Below are positions 26,423-34,884 of a stretch of DNA of 40,072 bases, piece by piece. The stretch is taken from assembly GCA_004796375.1 (NCBI GenBank), contig QZLA01000027.1, forward strand, positions 1 to 40,072, given 5' to 3'. The DNA comes from Desulfobacteraceae bacterium (lineage in GTDB: Bacteria; Desulfobacterota; Desulfobacteria; Desulfobacterales; Desulfobacteraceae). The notes beneath the pieces are model-generated. The model made no database searches. It saw only the letters and a list, made by a program, of their open reading frames with translations, and was not told the DNA's origin. Both the position numbers and the translations under genes were made by a program. Each line of letters begins with the position of its first letter. Position 1 is the first letter of the stretch.

Positions 26423-28645
26423 ATGAAAGTGCTGCACACCCTGTTTTGGACAATCGTGATCGTTACCACCACCTTGGGCACCGGTCTGGCCCAGATCGGT
26501 ACCCCGCCGGGCAGCGGGACGGCAGTAGATCCTTATCGTATCGAAACCATTTTTCATTTCATCACCTTTAAGAATCCGGCCAACGCGTCTACCTACTGGG
26601 CATCCGGCGTGTACACCCGTCTGGACTGCGATATCAACCTGGATCCTGACCTGGTTTTCGGTGCGATATACGACAGCGCCGTGATCGCCCCGGACACTGA
26701 CAACAGCACCCCTGGATTCCAGGGTACCTCCTTTCTGGGCCACTTTGACGGCAACGGTCACAGTATTCAAAACGTTACCATTGTAATCCAGGGGGCTGAC
26801 CATGAATTTCTCGGGCTTTTTGGCAAGATTGAAGACGGGTCGGTTAAAAACCTGTCCGTCACATCTCTTGATATCACCGGCAATTCTATCTGGTACATGG
26901 GCGGGATTTGCGGTTATAATGACGGGGCTCTCATCCAGAAATGCTATACTAGCGGCTGGATCACAGACACCAGCTCCGCACAGTTTGTTGGTGGAATTTG
27001 CGGCTACAACATCCGGGGAATTATCGAAAAAAGCATGGCCCGGGTCAATATAAAAACCGCGAATACCTCAAGATACATCGGCGGGTTGTGCGGGTTCAAC
27101 AATAACGGCAATTTGAGGAAAAGCTATGCCACAGGAGCTGTGGAGGGTCGCAACTATTTAGGTGGATTCTGTGGCTATTCCAATGAGACTGCCACCATTG
27201 AGAACTGCTATTCCACGGGAAGGATCACGGGCACAGGCAACGAGGTCGGCGGATTTACCGGAGGTCAATTCCCGGCGGGCAGTGATTTATTCGCAAACTG
27301 CTTCTGGGATGTGGAAACCAGCGGTATCGGAGCGGACGGAGACAACCGGGGCGGCGCTATTGGAAAAACCACCCTTAAAATGTATAATCCCGCAACATTC
27401 AACACAGTGTGGAATTATACCACCCCTGTCTGGTACCAGCCGGTGTACCGGTATCCGCAGCTGTCAGGGATGCCTGAATCCGGCCTGACCGGTGCCGGCA
27501 CCAATGCGGATCCCTTCCGGATATTTGATTCTGGAGATTTTCATGAATTCGCTAATCCCATCTTTGCTTTTGCCCACCAGTACTGGTCGGACGGAGTCTA
27601 TACTTTTTTGTCGGCTGATCTGGATCTGGACCCATCCCTGCCGGGCAACAAGACCTATACCACTGCCCCCGTTGCCCCGGATACCGACAGCTCTGAAACG
27701 GGATTCCAGGGAACCCCATACCTTGGGATATTCAACGGCCAGAATTATTCCATCAACAATATGACCATCGATCCTAATGGAGTCGAAACCTCTTATCTCG
27801 GGTTGTTTGGTCAAGTGGGCAGTAATTCTGATAGAAATGCAGTCATCAAGTTTCTGGGAATGAAAAATATAAATATCAACGTATCCTCCTCTTGGGGGGT
27901 GGGTGGCATATGCGGGAGGGCTTATAATGCGAACATTGAAGGGTGCTATACCACGGGAATAATAAAAGGGGATAGAGGTGTCGGCGGGCTTTGTGGCGAC
28001 GCAAACCAAGCAGTTTTTCGAGACTGCTATTCCACGGCGGATATTTCCGGGACGAAATCATGCGGTGGATTTATCGGCTATCAATCAGGAAATTGGGCCC
28101 TGATTGAAACCAGTTATGCAGTGGGGAGCGTGTCTGCTGCGGGGCAGTCCCAAAAAGAGTATTTCGGCGGGTTCTGCGGCCGTAATAATTATGCTGCCAC
28201 CATTAAAAACTGCTATGCCACAGGCCGGGTCACCGGAGATACTCAAACATCTTACATGGGGGGATTTTGTGGAAAAAACGATGAGAGAAGCATCATCGAA
28301 AACTGTTATTCCACGGGGAGGATCAATTCCGGGTCATCAAATATCGGTGGGTTCTGCGGCCTTAACCTTACGTGGACGAATCCTTATTACAACGCCACAA
28401 TTACCGGATCTTTCTGGAATGTGAATACCTCGGGGATGGATACGGGCGGTGATGAAACGGGTGGTACTACGGGTAAAACCACAACAGAAATGAGACAGTC
28501 AGCGACTTTCATTGATGCGGAGTGGGACTATACCACCACCCCCATCTGGCACCAGCCGGCGGGCAAGTACCCCCAGTTGGTGGGTCTGCCGGAAACCGGC
28601 GGAACAGCACAAATCGTGCCGATCCTGAACCTGTTGATGGAATGA
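26423..28645 (+). CDS. Secreted GLUG-repeat protein with internal duplication
   Basis: A 740-residue protein. The frame opens at 26402, but AGAGGAG precedes the ATG at 26423, which begins a signal peptide (LHTLFWTIVIVTTTLGTGLA). Two homologous halves follow (~24-355 and ~356-730). Each begins GTxxDPFRI-type and contains APDTDxSxxGFQGTxxLGxFxG, followed by several GLUG repeats such as GGFCGYSNETATIENCYSTG. Each half ends FWNVxTSG, GKTTxxM and WHQPxxxYPQLxGLPE-type. Each repeat carries a regularly spaced Cys pair. GLUG repeats occur in bacterial surface proteins and adhesins and likely form a beta-solenoid. The end is IVPILNLLME. A large hairpin follows the gene. Role in adhesion is inferred from the family. 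Confidence 0.82.
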   Translation: MKVLHTLFWTIVIVTTTLGTGLAQIGTPPGSGTAVDPYRIETIFHFITFKNPANASTYWASGVYTRLDCDINLDPDLVFGAIYDSAVIAPDTDNSTPGFQGTSFLGHFDGNGHSIQNVTIVIQGADHEFLGLFGKIEDGSVKNLSVTSLDITGNSIWYMGGICGYNDGALIQKCYTSGWITDTSSAQFVGGICGYNIRGIIEKSMARVNIKTANTSRYIGGLCGFNNNGNLRKSYATGAVEGRNYLGGFCGYSNETATIENCYSTGRITGTGNEVGGFTGGQFPAGSDLFANCFWDVETSGIGADGDNRGGAIGKTTLKMYNPATFNTVWNYTTPVWYQPVYRYPQLSGMPESGLTGAGTNADPFRIFDSGDFHEFANPIFAFAHQYWSDGVYTFLSADLDLDPSLPGNKTYTTAPVAPDTDSSETGFQGTPYLGIFNGQNYSINNMTIDPNGVETSYLGLFGQVGSNSDRNAVIKFLGMKNININVSSSWGVGGICGRAYNANIEGCYTTGIIKGDRGVGGLCGDANQAVFRDCYSTADISGTKSCGGFIGYQSGNWALIETSYAVGSVSAAGQSQKEYFGGFCGRNNYAATIKNCYATGRVTGDTQTSYMGGFCGKNDERSIIENCYSTGRINSGSSNIGGFCGLNLTWTNPYYNATITGSFWNVNTSGMDTGGDETGGTTGKTTTEMRQSATFIDAEWDYTTTPIWHQPAGKYPQLVGLPETGGTAQIVPILNLLME

Positions 28646-28660
28646 CAGGGAAAATTATAA

Positions 28661-28735
28661 TTTTTGATTTTAGAAATATGATCTGAGATTACAGGATGCT
28701 GGCCTTTCAGGCATCCTGCAATCTAAAATCAAAAA
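28661..28735. terminator. Bidirectional terminator between convergent genes
   Basis: An outer 14-bp perfect inverted repeat (TTTTTGATTTTAGA at 28661-28674, TCTAAAATCAAAAA at 28722-28735) encloses an inner stem GATTACAGGATGC (28687-28699) / GCATCCTGCAATC (28711-28723) with one mismatch. T-runs lie on both strands. It sits between the GLUG gene and the convergent acyl-CoA synthetase gene, and should end transcripts from both sides. Confidence 0.8.
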
Positions 28736-28768
28736 TCAGCAATCAAACTTCCAGCGTTGCTGGATCCT

Positions 28769-30544
28769 TTAGCTGTACATCTCTTCGATCAGGTGATTGT
28801 ACTTCTCGTTAACATTGCCACGCTTCACCTTCATGGTCGGGGTGATCTCGCCGGTTTCAACGGAGAATACATTGGGCAGCAGCTTGAACTTCTTGATGGT
28901 TTCATACTGGGCCAGATCCTTTGAATTGAGCTGAATCCGTTCCTCATAGAGGGCGATCACCTCGGGTTTGGAGATGAGGTCCTCATGGGAGGAGTAGGAG
29001 ATGCCGTTGTTCTGGGCCCAGGTTTCCAGGTTCTCAAAAGAGGGAACGATCAGGGCCGTGATATAGTTACGCTTCTCCCCGATACTCACGATCTGCTCGA
29101 TAAAGAAGTCTTTGCCCACAAGGGTCTCGATGCGCTGGGGTGCGATGTTCTTTCCGCCCGAGGTGATAATCAGGTCCTTGATCCGGTCGGTGATCTTTAA
29201 AAAACCGTCTTTGTCGAATTCACCCACGTCACCGGTCCTGAACCATCCGTCATCCATCACTTCCGCAGTTTTTTGAGGGTTGTTATAGTATCCCTTCATC
29301 ACCTGGAGTCCCTTGACCTGGACCTCTCCGTGGTCACCGATCCGCACTTCGCATTCCGGGGCAGGCTTGCCCACGGTGCCGAACCTGAACTGATCCGGTG
29401 TATTAAAACAGATGATGGGTGAGGTTTCGGTCAGGCCGTATCCCTGGCAGATCAAGAGCCCGCAGGAGAGGAAGAACTCCTCAATGGTTTTTTCCAGTGC
29501 TGCACCGCCCACGATAAAGTACCGGACATTCCCGCCGACGGCAGCACGGATTTTAGAGAGCACCAGCTTGTCCAGGATCTTGTGCTTGAGGTTGACGCCA
29601 AAAGGGATGGGCTCATTATGGTGGAGCTTGTTGTAATAGATGTCGCCATTCTGGATCGCCTTTTCGAACAGGGTTTTCTTGACAGGAGAGGCGGTTTCAA
29701 GACCGTTCATGATCTTGGCATAAATCTTCTCATACAAACGGGGAACCGATACCATGGCCGTGGGCTGAACCTCCTGAAGGGTATCGATGATCTGCTTGGG
29801 ATCTTCAAGGTAGGTATTGACGGCACCCTTGATAAAGACAAAATAGGACCAGACCCGCTCAAACACATGGCTCAACGGCAGAAAACACAGGGAAATATCG
29901 CCTTGGGCAAACCGGAATTTGGGATCGACTGCCCTGAACTGGTGGAATACATTATTATGGGTGAGCATGACCCCTTTGGGGTTTCCTGTGGTGCCCGATG
30001 TATAGATGATGGTCAGCGTGTCCTCGGGTTGGACCGCATCGGCTCTCTCCCGGATCTGGGGTTCAAACGGGGCGGTGTCAATATCGATGAATGTGTCAAA
30101 TGACTGGGCAAAGGAGGCATCGAGTGTTAAAGCAGAATCGAAGGAGACCACCTTCAGGTCGGGCAGGTCAGGTTTAATGGTGCAGATATTGTCGTATTGA
30201 TAGGCCTTGTCCGTAAACAGAATTTTTATTTCTGCATCATTGATGATGAACCGGGCCTGTTCAGCCGTATTGGTGGGGTAGATGGGGACGGATATGGCGC
30301 CGATAAAGGTGCATGCAAAATCGGTGAGCGCCCACTCATACCGGTTGGAGGAGTAGATTCCCACCCGGTCCTTTGGGTTTACACCGGCTTGGATCAGCGC
30401 CGAGGCAAGGCGCATGATTTTGTCACCGAACTGGGCGTAAGTCAGTGACTCCCAGCCCGTGTCCGCCTTATATTGAACTGCCTTGGATGAGCCATAGGTG
30501 TTGATTTTGTCAAGAATCGTCCGGCCGATGCATTGATCTCTCAT
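28769..30544 (-). CDS. Long-chain acyl-CoA synthetase (AMP-forming)
   Basis: A 591-residue ANL-superfamily adenylating enzyme that activates fatty acids to acyl-CoA with ATP. The AMP/phosphate loop TIIYTSGTTGNPKGV is at ~178-192. A3-A8 type motifs follow: CFLPLSHVFERVWSYF, GYGLTETSPI, DDGWFRTGDVGEFDKDGFLK and ITSGGKNIAPQRIE. Size and the SHVFER segment match the FAA1/FadD15-type long-chain group rather than short-chain ligases. The catalytic C-terminal Lys is in ITPTMKVKR. It has its own spacer with a palindromic operator (30572-30590), and an IclR-type regulator gene lies upstream in the same direction. Fatty-acid degradation or lipid recycling is consistent with a complete-oxidising sulfate reducer. 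Confidence 0.93.
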   Translation of the reverse strand: MRDQCIGRTILDKINTYGSSKAVQYKADTGWESLTYAQFGDKIMRLASALIQAGVNPKDRVGIYSSNRYEWALTDFACTFIGAISVPIYPTNTAEQARFIINDAEIKILFTDKAYQYDNICTIKPDLPDLKVVSFDSALTLDASFAQSFDTFIDIDTAPFEPQIRERADAVQPEDTLTIIYTSGTTGNPKGVMLTHNNVFHQFRAVDPKFRFAQGDISLCFLPLSHVFERVWSYFVFIKGAVNTYLEDPKQIIDTLQEVQPTAMVSVPRLYEKIYAKIMNGLETASPVKKTLFEKAIQNGDIYYNKLHHNEPIPFGVNLKHKILDKLVLSKIRAAVGGNVRYFIVGGAALEKTIEEFFLSCGLLICQGYGLTETSPIICFNTPDQFRFGTVGKPAPECEVRIGDHGEVQVKGLQVMKGYYNNPQKTAEVMDDGWFRTGDVGEFDKDGFLKITDRIKDLIITSGGKNIAPQRIETLVGKDFFIEQIVSIGEKRNYITALIVPSFENLETWAQNNGISYSSHEDLISKPEVIALYEERIQLNSKDLAQYETIKKFKLLPNVFSVETGEITPTMKVKRGNVNEKYNHLIEEMYS

Positions 30545-30571
30545 AAGAGTCCCCCAAAATAATATTAATTT

Positions 30572-30590
30572 TAGTAAACGACGTTTACTA
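30572..30590. promoter_or_regulatory. Palindromic operator upstream of the acyl-CoA synthetase gene
   Basis: TAGTAAACG-A-CGTTTACTA is a perfect 9+1+9 inverted repeat, 27 bases upstream of the acyl-CoA synthetase start and downstream of the IclR gene stop. Its length and symmetry fit a dimeric repressor site. A TetR- or FadR-like fatty-acid regulator, or the neighbouring IclR protein, could bind it. Confidence 0.65.
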
Positions 30591-30628
30591 TGCCATTAAT
30601 TTTCCTGGGACGCAATTAAAATCTGTAT

Positions 30629-31387
30629 TTATTTTAGTAATTTCCGGCTGATTTTTTGGGAAGCATCGCAGGTCAGGGAAATGAGCTGGTCGATTTTTTC
30701 GGACCGTAATCCGGCCTTGAATCCGACAACCCATATGGCAGCAAGGCCTTCACTGAAACCACCCACAGGGGAGGCCACTGCCCGGACCCCTGAAATATAT
30801 TCCTCATCGTCCAGGGCATACCCGTTTTGCCTGACGCGTTGAAGTTCTCTAAGGTATGTGGTCTTTGAAGTGATGCTGTTGGTGGTAAACCGGGGCAGGG
30901 ACTTGTCCTCAAGAAAGGCGGTTGCCTCTGATCGGGGAAGCTGGGACAGGAATACCTTTCCGATGGCACCGGCAAGTATGGGGATGGACGTACCGATGGG
31001 CGAAGTGATTTTAAAATCCTTTTTGGACTCAACAATATCGATCACCGTGGCATGATCCCCGTTTCTGATGCCTAAAAAAACGGATTCCTCGCAAGTTTCC
31101 ATCAACTCTTCCAGGAACGGGCGGGCAATTTTCTTTAGATCGATGCGTTCGTGGGTCAGTCGGCCCAGCTCAATGAGTGTAGGGCCGCTGCTGAAGCGTT
31201 TGGAAACCGGGTCCCGGATAATGGCGCCCTGCGCTTCAAGGGCGGCCATGATGCCGTGAACCGTGCTCTTTCCGATATCCAGTTTTTTAGACAGGTCGCT
31301 GATGCTCAATCCTTCCCGGCTTCTGGATATGGCTTTCAATATGTCAAAGGCCTTTTTGACAATCGGTGCTTGGTACGGTTTGGTCAT
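30629..31387 (-). CDS. IclR-family transcriptional regulator
   Basis: A 252-residue protein of standard family length. The N-terminal winged HTH includes ILKAISRSREGLSISDLSKK and IGKSTVHGIMAALEAQGAI. The C-terminal effector domain (~75-250) has ESVFLGIRNGDHATVIDIVE, SPIGTSIPILAGAIGKVFLS and DDEEYISGVRAVASPV, all characteristic of IclR effector binding. IclR proteins respond to small organic acids or related metabolites. It lies 84 bases upstream of the acyl-CoA synthetase gene in the same direction. Its own promoter region carries two similar palindromes, one overlapping a -10 element, so negative autoregulation is likely. Effector unknown. Confidence 0.92.
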   Translation of the reverse strand: MTKPYQAPIVKKAFDILKAISRSREGLSISDLSKKLDIGKSTVHGIMAALEAQGAIIRDPVSKRFSSGPTLIELGRLTHERIDLKKIARPFLEELMETCEESVFLGIRNGDHATVIDIVESKKDFKITSPIGTSIPILAGAIGKVFLSQLPRSEATAFLEDKSLPRFTTNSITSKTTYLRELQRVRQNGYALDDEEYISGVRAVASPVGGFSEGLAAIWVVGFKAGLRSEKIDQLISLTCDASQKISRKLLK

Positions 31388-31448
31388 GGTTCTCCATCAA
31401 AAGTTGTTGATGCGCTCAGGAAGCATGCGATCAGTAACACACTTGATA

Positions 31449-31495
31449 GTTCATTATAATGAACAGTGCAAAAGGTCAATACTCATTTTAAATGA
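31449..31495 (-). promoter_or_regulatory. Promoter/operator region of the IclR-type gene with two palindromes
   Basis: GTTCATTATAATGAAC at 31449-31464 is a perfect 16-base palindrome. TCATTTTAAATGA at 31483-31495 is a second, related inverted repeat; both share a TCATT...AATGA frame. On the minus strand TTGACC (31479-31474) and TATAAT (31458-31453) form a promoter with a short 15-base spacer, the -10 lying inside the first palindrome. This layout suggests autorepression. Confidence 0.6.
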
Positions 31496-31577
31496 AGGGT
31501 TCTTCCGGAACCTATTTGTCAGAGTGTGATGGCTTGAAGCGATTTTGTTTTGTATGGTGAATTGGTTGTCGGATCGT

Positions 31578-32018
31578 TCAGGGGCGGGGCTTCATCTGGT
31601 TTTTGTTAATGTGCAGCAGGCTTTCAATACTGATTCTGTCCAGGCGCTCAAACATGGCTTTGCTGGCTTCAACCCATACCCAGCGGGACAGGCAGTCGCC
31701 GGCCTGGTTGCAGATACCGCAAAGCTGGCTTTCCTCTTCGGCACAATCTGTGATGGCTGCGGTTTCTTCAAGCGTTCGGACAATGTCGCCCACCGTAATT
31801 TCGGAAGGAGGCTTGGCCAGCATATGCCCGCCATAGGGGCCGCGATGGCTGTTGATAATTCTGGCCTGTTTGAGTTTCCGTGTGAGCTGCTCCAGGTATT
31901 TTAAGGAAATATTCTGCCGTTTGGATACGTCGCTCAAAGGGACCGGCTTCTCCTGGCCGTTGATGGCCACGTCTAAAACCAGGCGGGTGCCGTATCTGCT
32001 TTTGGTGGTTAATCTCAT
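31578..32018 (-). CDS. rrf2: Rrf2-family regulator with putative Fe-S cysteines
   Basis: A 146-residue protein. The Rrf2-type winged HTH is clear: MRLTTKSRYGTRLVLDVAIN and PLSDVSKRQNISLKYLEQL, with wing HRGPYGGHMLAKPPSEI. Four cysteines (92, 100, 103, 109) lie in the loop region where IscR/NsrR-type members bind an Fe-S cluster, so redox or NO sensing is plausible. In Desulfovibrio vulgaris the founding Rrf2 lies at the end of the hmc operon and represses it. Here it is again the last gene of an hmc operon, 58 bases behind a kinase gene that is an addition relative to that arrangement. Autoregulation of the whole operon is inferred by analogy. Confidence 0.9.
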   Translation of the reverse strand: MRLTTKSRYGTRLVLDVAINGQEKPVPLSDVSKRQNISLKYLEQLTRKLKQARIINSHRGPYGGHMLAKPPSEITVGDIVRTLEETAAITDCAEEESQLCGICNQAGDCLSRWVWVEASKAMFERLDRISIESLLHINKNQMKPRP

Positions 32019-32076
32019 AGTTTATTTAATATCAGTCTTAATGTTTCAGGGCTTAAAGATTCAGACAGCATCTCTG

Positions 32077-33570
32077 TCAGCGGGGAGCCACCGGAAATCC
32101 ATTGTTTTTGAAATTGCCGGGGCGTTTTCGGGGTAAGCGGATGCGGAATGTGGTCCCCTGTTTCATTTCCGATTTGACTTTAACACTTCCCCCATGCTGC
32201 TCGATAACCCGGTTGGCAATAAAGAGACCCAGCCCGGTTCCCTGGGATCCCTTTGATGTGAAGAACAGGGTAAACATTTTATCCCGGGTTTCTTTATCCA
32301 TGCCGATGCCGTTGTCCTCTATGGTAAAGCACAGATTACCCTTGTCTTTTGGTAAGATTTCAAAGGTAACCCGGTGATCCTGTTTGTCCCGGTCAAACGA
32401 GCAGGCATCAACGGCGTTTTCCAGAAAATTGATCAGGGCGGCTTCCATCCAGCTGGGATCGATTTCAATATGGCCGAGTGAGTCCGGAATTTTTATCTCA
32501 AATTTCACATTGTTTCTCTCAGCCATGGGTTTGATGTTCCGGATGATATTGTCGGCCAGGGTTTCGACCGTCATGGTGGTATACTGGAGCTCTCTGGATT
32601 TTGCATAATACAGGATCTCAAGCACCATCTTCTTGATCTTGTCGGTCATCACCTTGACCTGACCAAATGCCTTGTTGACCCGCGTACCATCCGCCTGTTT
32701 GAGTCCGGTTTCCAGTTGATATATTCCGCCGTCCAGGGCCGTGAGCATCCCCTTGACCCCATGGGACATGGACCCCAGCATCAACCCCAGGGAGGTCAGG
32801 TGATCCTGGAGCTGCCGGATTTGGGTGATATTGGTGGACATTTCCATCACCTGGGTAATTTCACCCTGCTCGTTCTTGATGGGGGCTGTATGGGTCAGGA
32901 CATTATACTGTTTGCCCGATTTGGAGGTGACAATCTCTTCAGTACTGTGAACCTTCCCGTCGTTAAATGTTTCGATGACCGGGCATTTCTCACAGGGGGT
33001 GTTGCGGTGTTTATAAATTTCAAAACACTGCCCGCCGATGACGTTGCCGAAATGCTGTTTGAAGCGTTTGTTGGATGCCGTAACCCTCAGGTTCCGATCC
33101 TGGACGGATATGTAGCAGGGCACTTCGTCAAACAGCTGGTTGAACTGGTTCTGGGCATTGTGCAGGTCGCCCAGGCGTTCCAGGTACCGGTCAATTTTTT
33201 TGGACTGCAGGATATTTTTCCTGGCCCGTTCAAGTGCAAGTTCCAACTCCTTGCTGTTGATCGGTAATCCCAGGTAGTGAATCACAGACAGCCCGTAACG
33301 ATCCATGGCCGTATCGATCTGAGCAGGGTTTCCGAATACAATGACCTGGCTCAGCGGGTGAACCTCGCTCAGGGTATCGATACTTTCTGCGACCTCCTCA
33401 TCAATCTGAGGGTTGGCAAGGATGATATCCCAGGCTGAGTGATACAGGTGCAAAAGCGCGTCTTTGGTATCCGATGCAACCGTCACATCATACTGCACCC
33501 GCTCAAGATAGGTCTTTAGAGCATAGGCATGCTCAAGATCATCATCTATGAGTAAAATCTGCTCAGCCAT
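32077..33570 (-). CDS. PAS histidine kinase with N-terminal degenerate receiver domain
   Basis: A 497-residue cytoplasmic protein. Residues 1-120 fold like a receiver (EQILLIDDDLEHAYALKTYL), but the phospho-acceptor position is Asn53 (DIILANPQ) and the conserved Lys is replaced (HYLGLPINSKEL). A PAS domain follows (~140-250) with Cys182, Cys193 and Cys196 (GQCFEIYKHRNTPCEKCPV). The phosphoacceptor helix is LGSMSHGVKGMLTALDGG with His270, lacking the usual Glu after His. The ATPase lobe is intact: NFLENAVDAC, IEDNGIGMD and GTGLGLFIANRVIEQHGG. It lies between the Rrf1-like regulator and rrf2. It is probably the cognate kinase of the single-domain regulator 21 bases upstream. The PAS cysteines may hold a redox or metal centre. 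Confidence 0.88.
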   Translation of the reverse strand: MAEQILLIDDDLEHAYALKTYLERVQYDVTVASDTKDALLHLYHSAWDIILANPQIDEEVAESIDTLSEVHPLSQVIVFGNPAQIDTAMDRYGLSVIHYLGLPINSKELELALERARKNILQSKKIDRYLERLGDLHNAQNQFNQLFDEVPCYISVQDRNLRVTASNKRFKQHFGNVIGGQCFEIYKHRNTPCEKCPVIETFNDGKVHSTEEIVTSKSGKQYNVLTHTAPIKNEQGEITQVMEMSTNITQIRQLQDHLTSLGLMLGSMSHGVKGMLTALDGGIYQLETGLKQADGTRVNKAFGQVKVMTDKIKKMVLEILYYAKSRELQYTTMTVETLADNIIRNIKPMAERNNVKFEIKIPDSLGHIEIDPSWMEAALINFLENAVDACSFDRDKQDHRVTFEILPKDKGNLCFTIEDNGIGMDKETRDKMFTLFFTSKGSQGTGLGLFIANRVIEQHGGSVKVKSEMKQGTTFRIRLPRKRPGNFKNNGFPVAPR

Positions 33571-33591
33571 GGGTCATGGGCAGCTATCGGA

Positions 33592-33945
33592 TTAGCCGAT
33601 CGCATCCTTGACAATTTCAAGAAGTTTTTCACGGTCAAAGGGTTTTTTAATAGATGCAATGGCCTTGGGAATCGCATAAGTATTGCCGGACAGACCGGAG
33701 ATCACAATGACCGGAACATTTTTCAACTTGGCGTCCTGGGTCATCTGGCGGTAAAACCGTGGTCCCCATTCCCCGGGCATCTCAATGTCCAGGGTGACCA
33801 GGTCAGGCGTGTTCTTTTTCGCCATTTCAAGTCCTTCTTTGGCATCCCTGGCTGAATCGGTTTCATACCCGTTATCCGTAAACAATGCATCAAGGTAATC
33901 CACAATATTGGGATCATCATCTACAATAAGAATTCTCTTTTTCAT
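33592..33945 (-). CDS. rrf1: Single-domain response regulator (Rrf1-like)
   Basis: A 117-residue receiver protein. The frame opens at 33987, but GAGGACAAT precedes the ATG at 33945, which starts MKKRILIVDDDPN. All receiver residues are present: the acidic pair, phospho-acceptor Asp in DLVTLDIEMPGEWG, VISG, and Lys in SIKKPFDREKL. It has no output domain, so it acts through protein interaction or as a phosphate relay. In D. vulgaris a response regulator gene, rrf1, precedes rrf2 at the end of the hmc operon; position and size match. Its partner kinase is likely the product encoded 21 bases downstream. The gene begins 14 bases after the stress-protein gene. Confidence 0.85.
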   Translation of the reverse strand: MKKRILIVDDDPNIVDYLDALFTDNGYETDSARDAKEGLEMAKKNTPDLVTLDIEMPGEWGPRFYRQMTQDAKLKNVPVIVISGLSGNTYAIPKAIASIKKPFDREKLLEIVKDAIG

Positions 33946-33959
33946 ATTGTCCTCACAAA

Positions 33960-34859
33960 TTAGCGGTTTACACTTATGACCGGGCAACCGGCCCTGACAA
34001 TCACCTGCTCAACATTACTTCCCAAAATGGCGTCTTCCTGCTTGGCCTTTTTGGAGTGATGCGCCATGACGATCAGATCGGAGTGATTATCCCGTGCATA
34101 TTTTACAATTTCAATGTACGGAATGCCTTCCCAGACATCCATGGAATAGTTCTTAAGTTCCTTGAGTGCCGGTTCGTACTTGGCCCTGATCATCCGGAAT
34201 GCTTCCCGGATCTTCTGTTCAATATCATCCTGGGAAAGTATTTTTCCGGTGGATACAGAGGTGATATCAAGGGCATGGAATACATTGACCTCACAATCCA
34301 GTGCTTTGGCTACCTTGATGGTAAAATCAAAGGCCTTGTCAGAGGATTTTGAAAAATCGGTACCAAAGGTGATATTGGACAAGCCGCCCCAGAAAGAGGC
34401 TGCCGGACGGTTCACGATCAGGACCGGACATTTTGCCGATTTGGCCACCTTCTGCAGTGTGGTGCTTGCCACACTCTTCTTGTAGACCGATTCATCCTCA
34501 TCCCCGGTAGTTCCACCCAAAAGGATCAGGTCCGGGTTGGTATCCTTGGCCTGTCTTAAAATCTCTCTGGCCGGAAAGCCAACCGTTACATTAATGTCAA
34601 ATTTTAAACCGTTTTCCAGGTATTTGGAGTAGTAGGTATTGACCTCCTCCTTGACCCAGCTCATATATTCGTCATCAACATCCACACGCTCTTTGGTTTT
34701 CACATCCACGACCACCTGGCTGTATCCTCTGGAGGGCACGCCGAGCACATGGAAAATATCAAGGTGTGCATCATAGCCCCGGGCGATGTTAAATGCAACC
34801 CGGGCAGCGTGATCACTGGCCGGAGTGGCAGATGTGGCAAACAGAATTTTTTTAAACAT
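33960..34859 (-). CDS. Tandem universal stress protein
   Basis: A 299-residue protein made of two Usp domains. The first (~1-150) begins FKKILFATSATPASDHAARV and ends TTLQKVAKSAKCPVLIVNR. The second (~155-299) begins SNITFGTDFSKSSDKAFDFT and ends VEQVIVRAGCPVISVNR. The ATP-type loop is partly preserved in the first domain (LLGGTTGDEDESVYKKSVAS). Usp proteins accumulate on starvation, redox or energy stress and may bind ATP. The start follows GGGAGGAAG, 25 bases after hmcF. Its presence inside an hmc operon is an addition relative to the D. vulgaris arrangement. It may report energy status to the regulators behind it, but that is inference. Confidence 0.92.
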   Translation of the reverse strand: MFKKILFATSATPASDHAARVAFNIARGYDAHLDIFHVLGVPSRGYSQVVVDVKTKERVDVDDEYMSWVKEEVNTYYSKYLENGLKFDINVTVGFPAREILRQAKDTNPDLILLGGTTGDEDESVYKKSVASTTLQKVAKSAKCPVLIVNRPAASFWGGLSNITFGTDFSKSSDKAFDFTIKVAKALDCEVNVFHALDITSVSTGKILSQDDIEQKIREAFRMIRAKYEPALKELKNYSMDVWEGIPYIEIVKYARDNHSDLIVMAHHSKKAKQEDAILGSNVEQVIVRAGCPVISVNR

Positions 34860-34884
34860 GGTCTTCCTCCCTTGTTTAGGAGTT

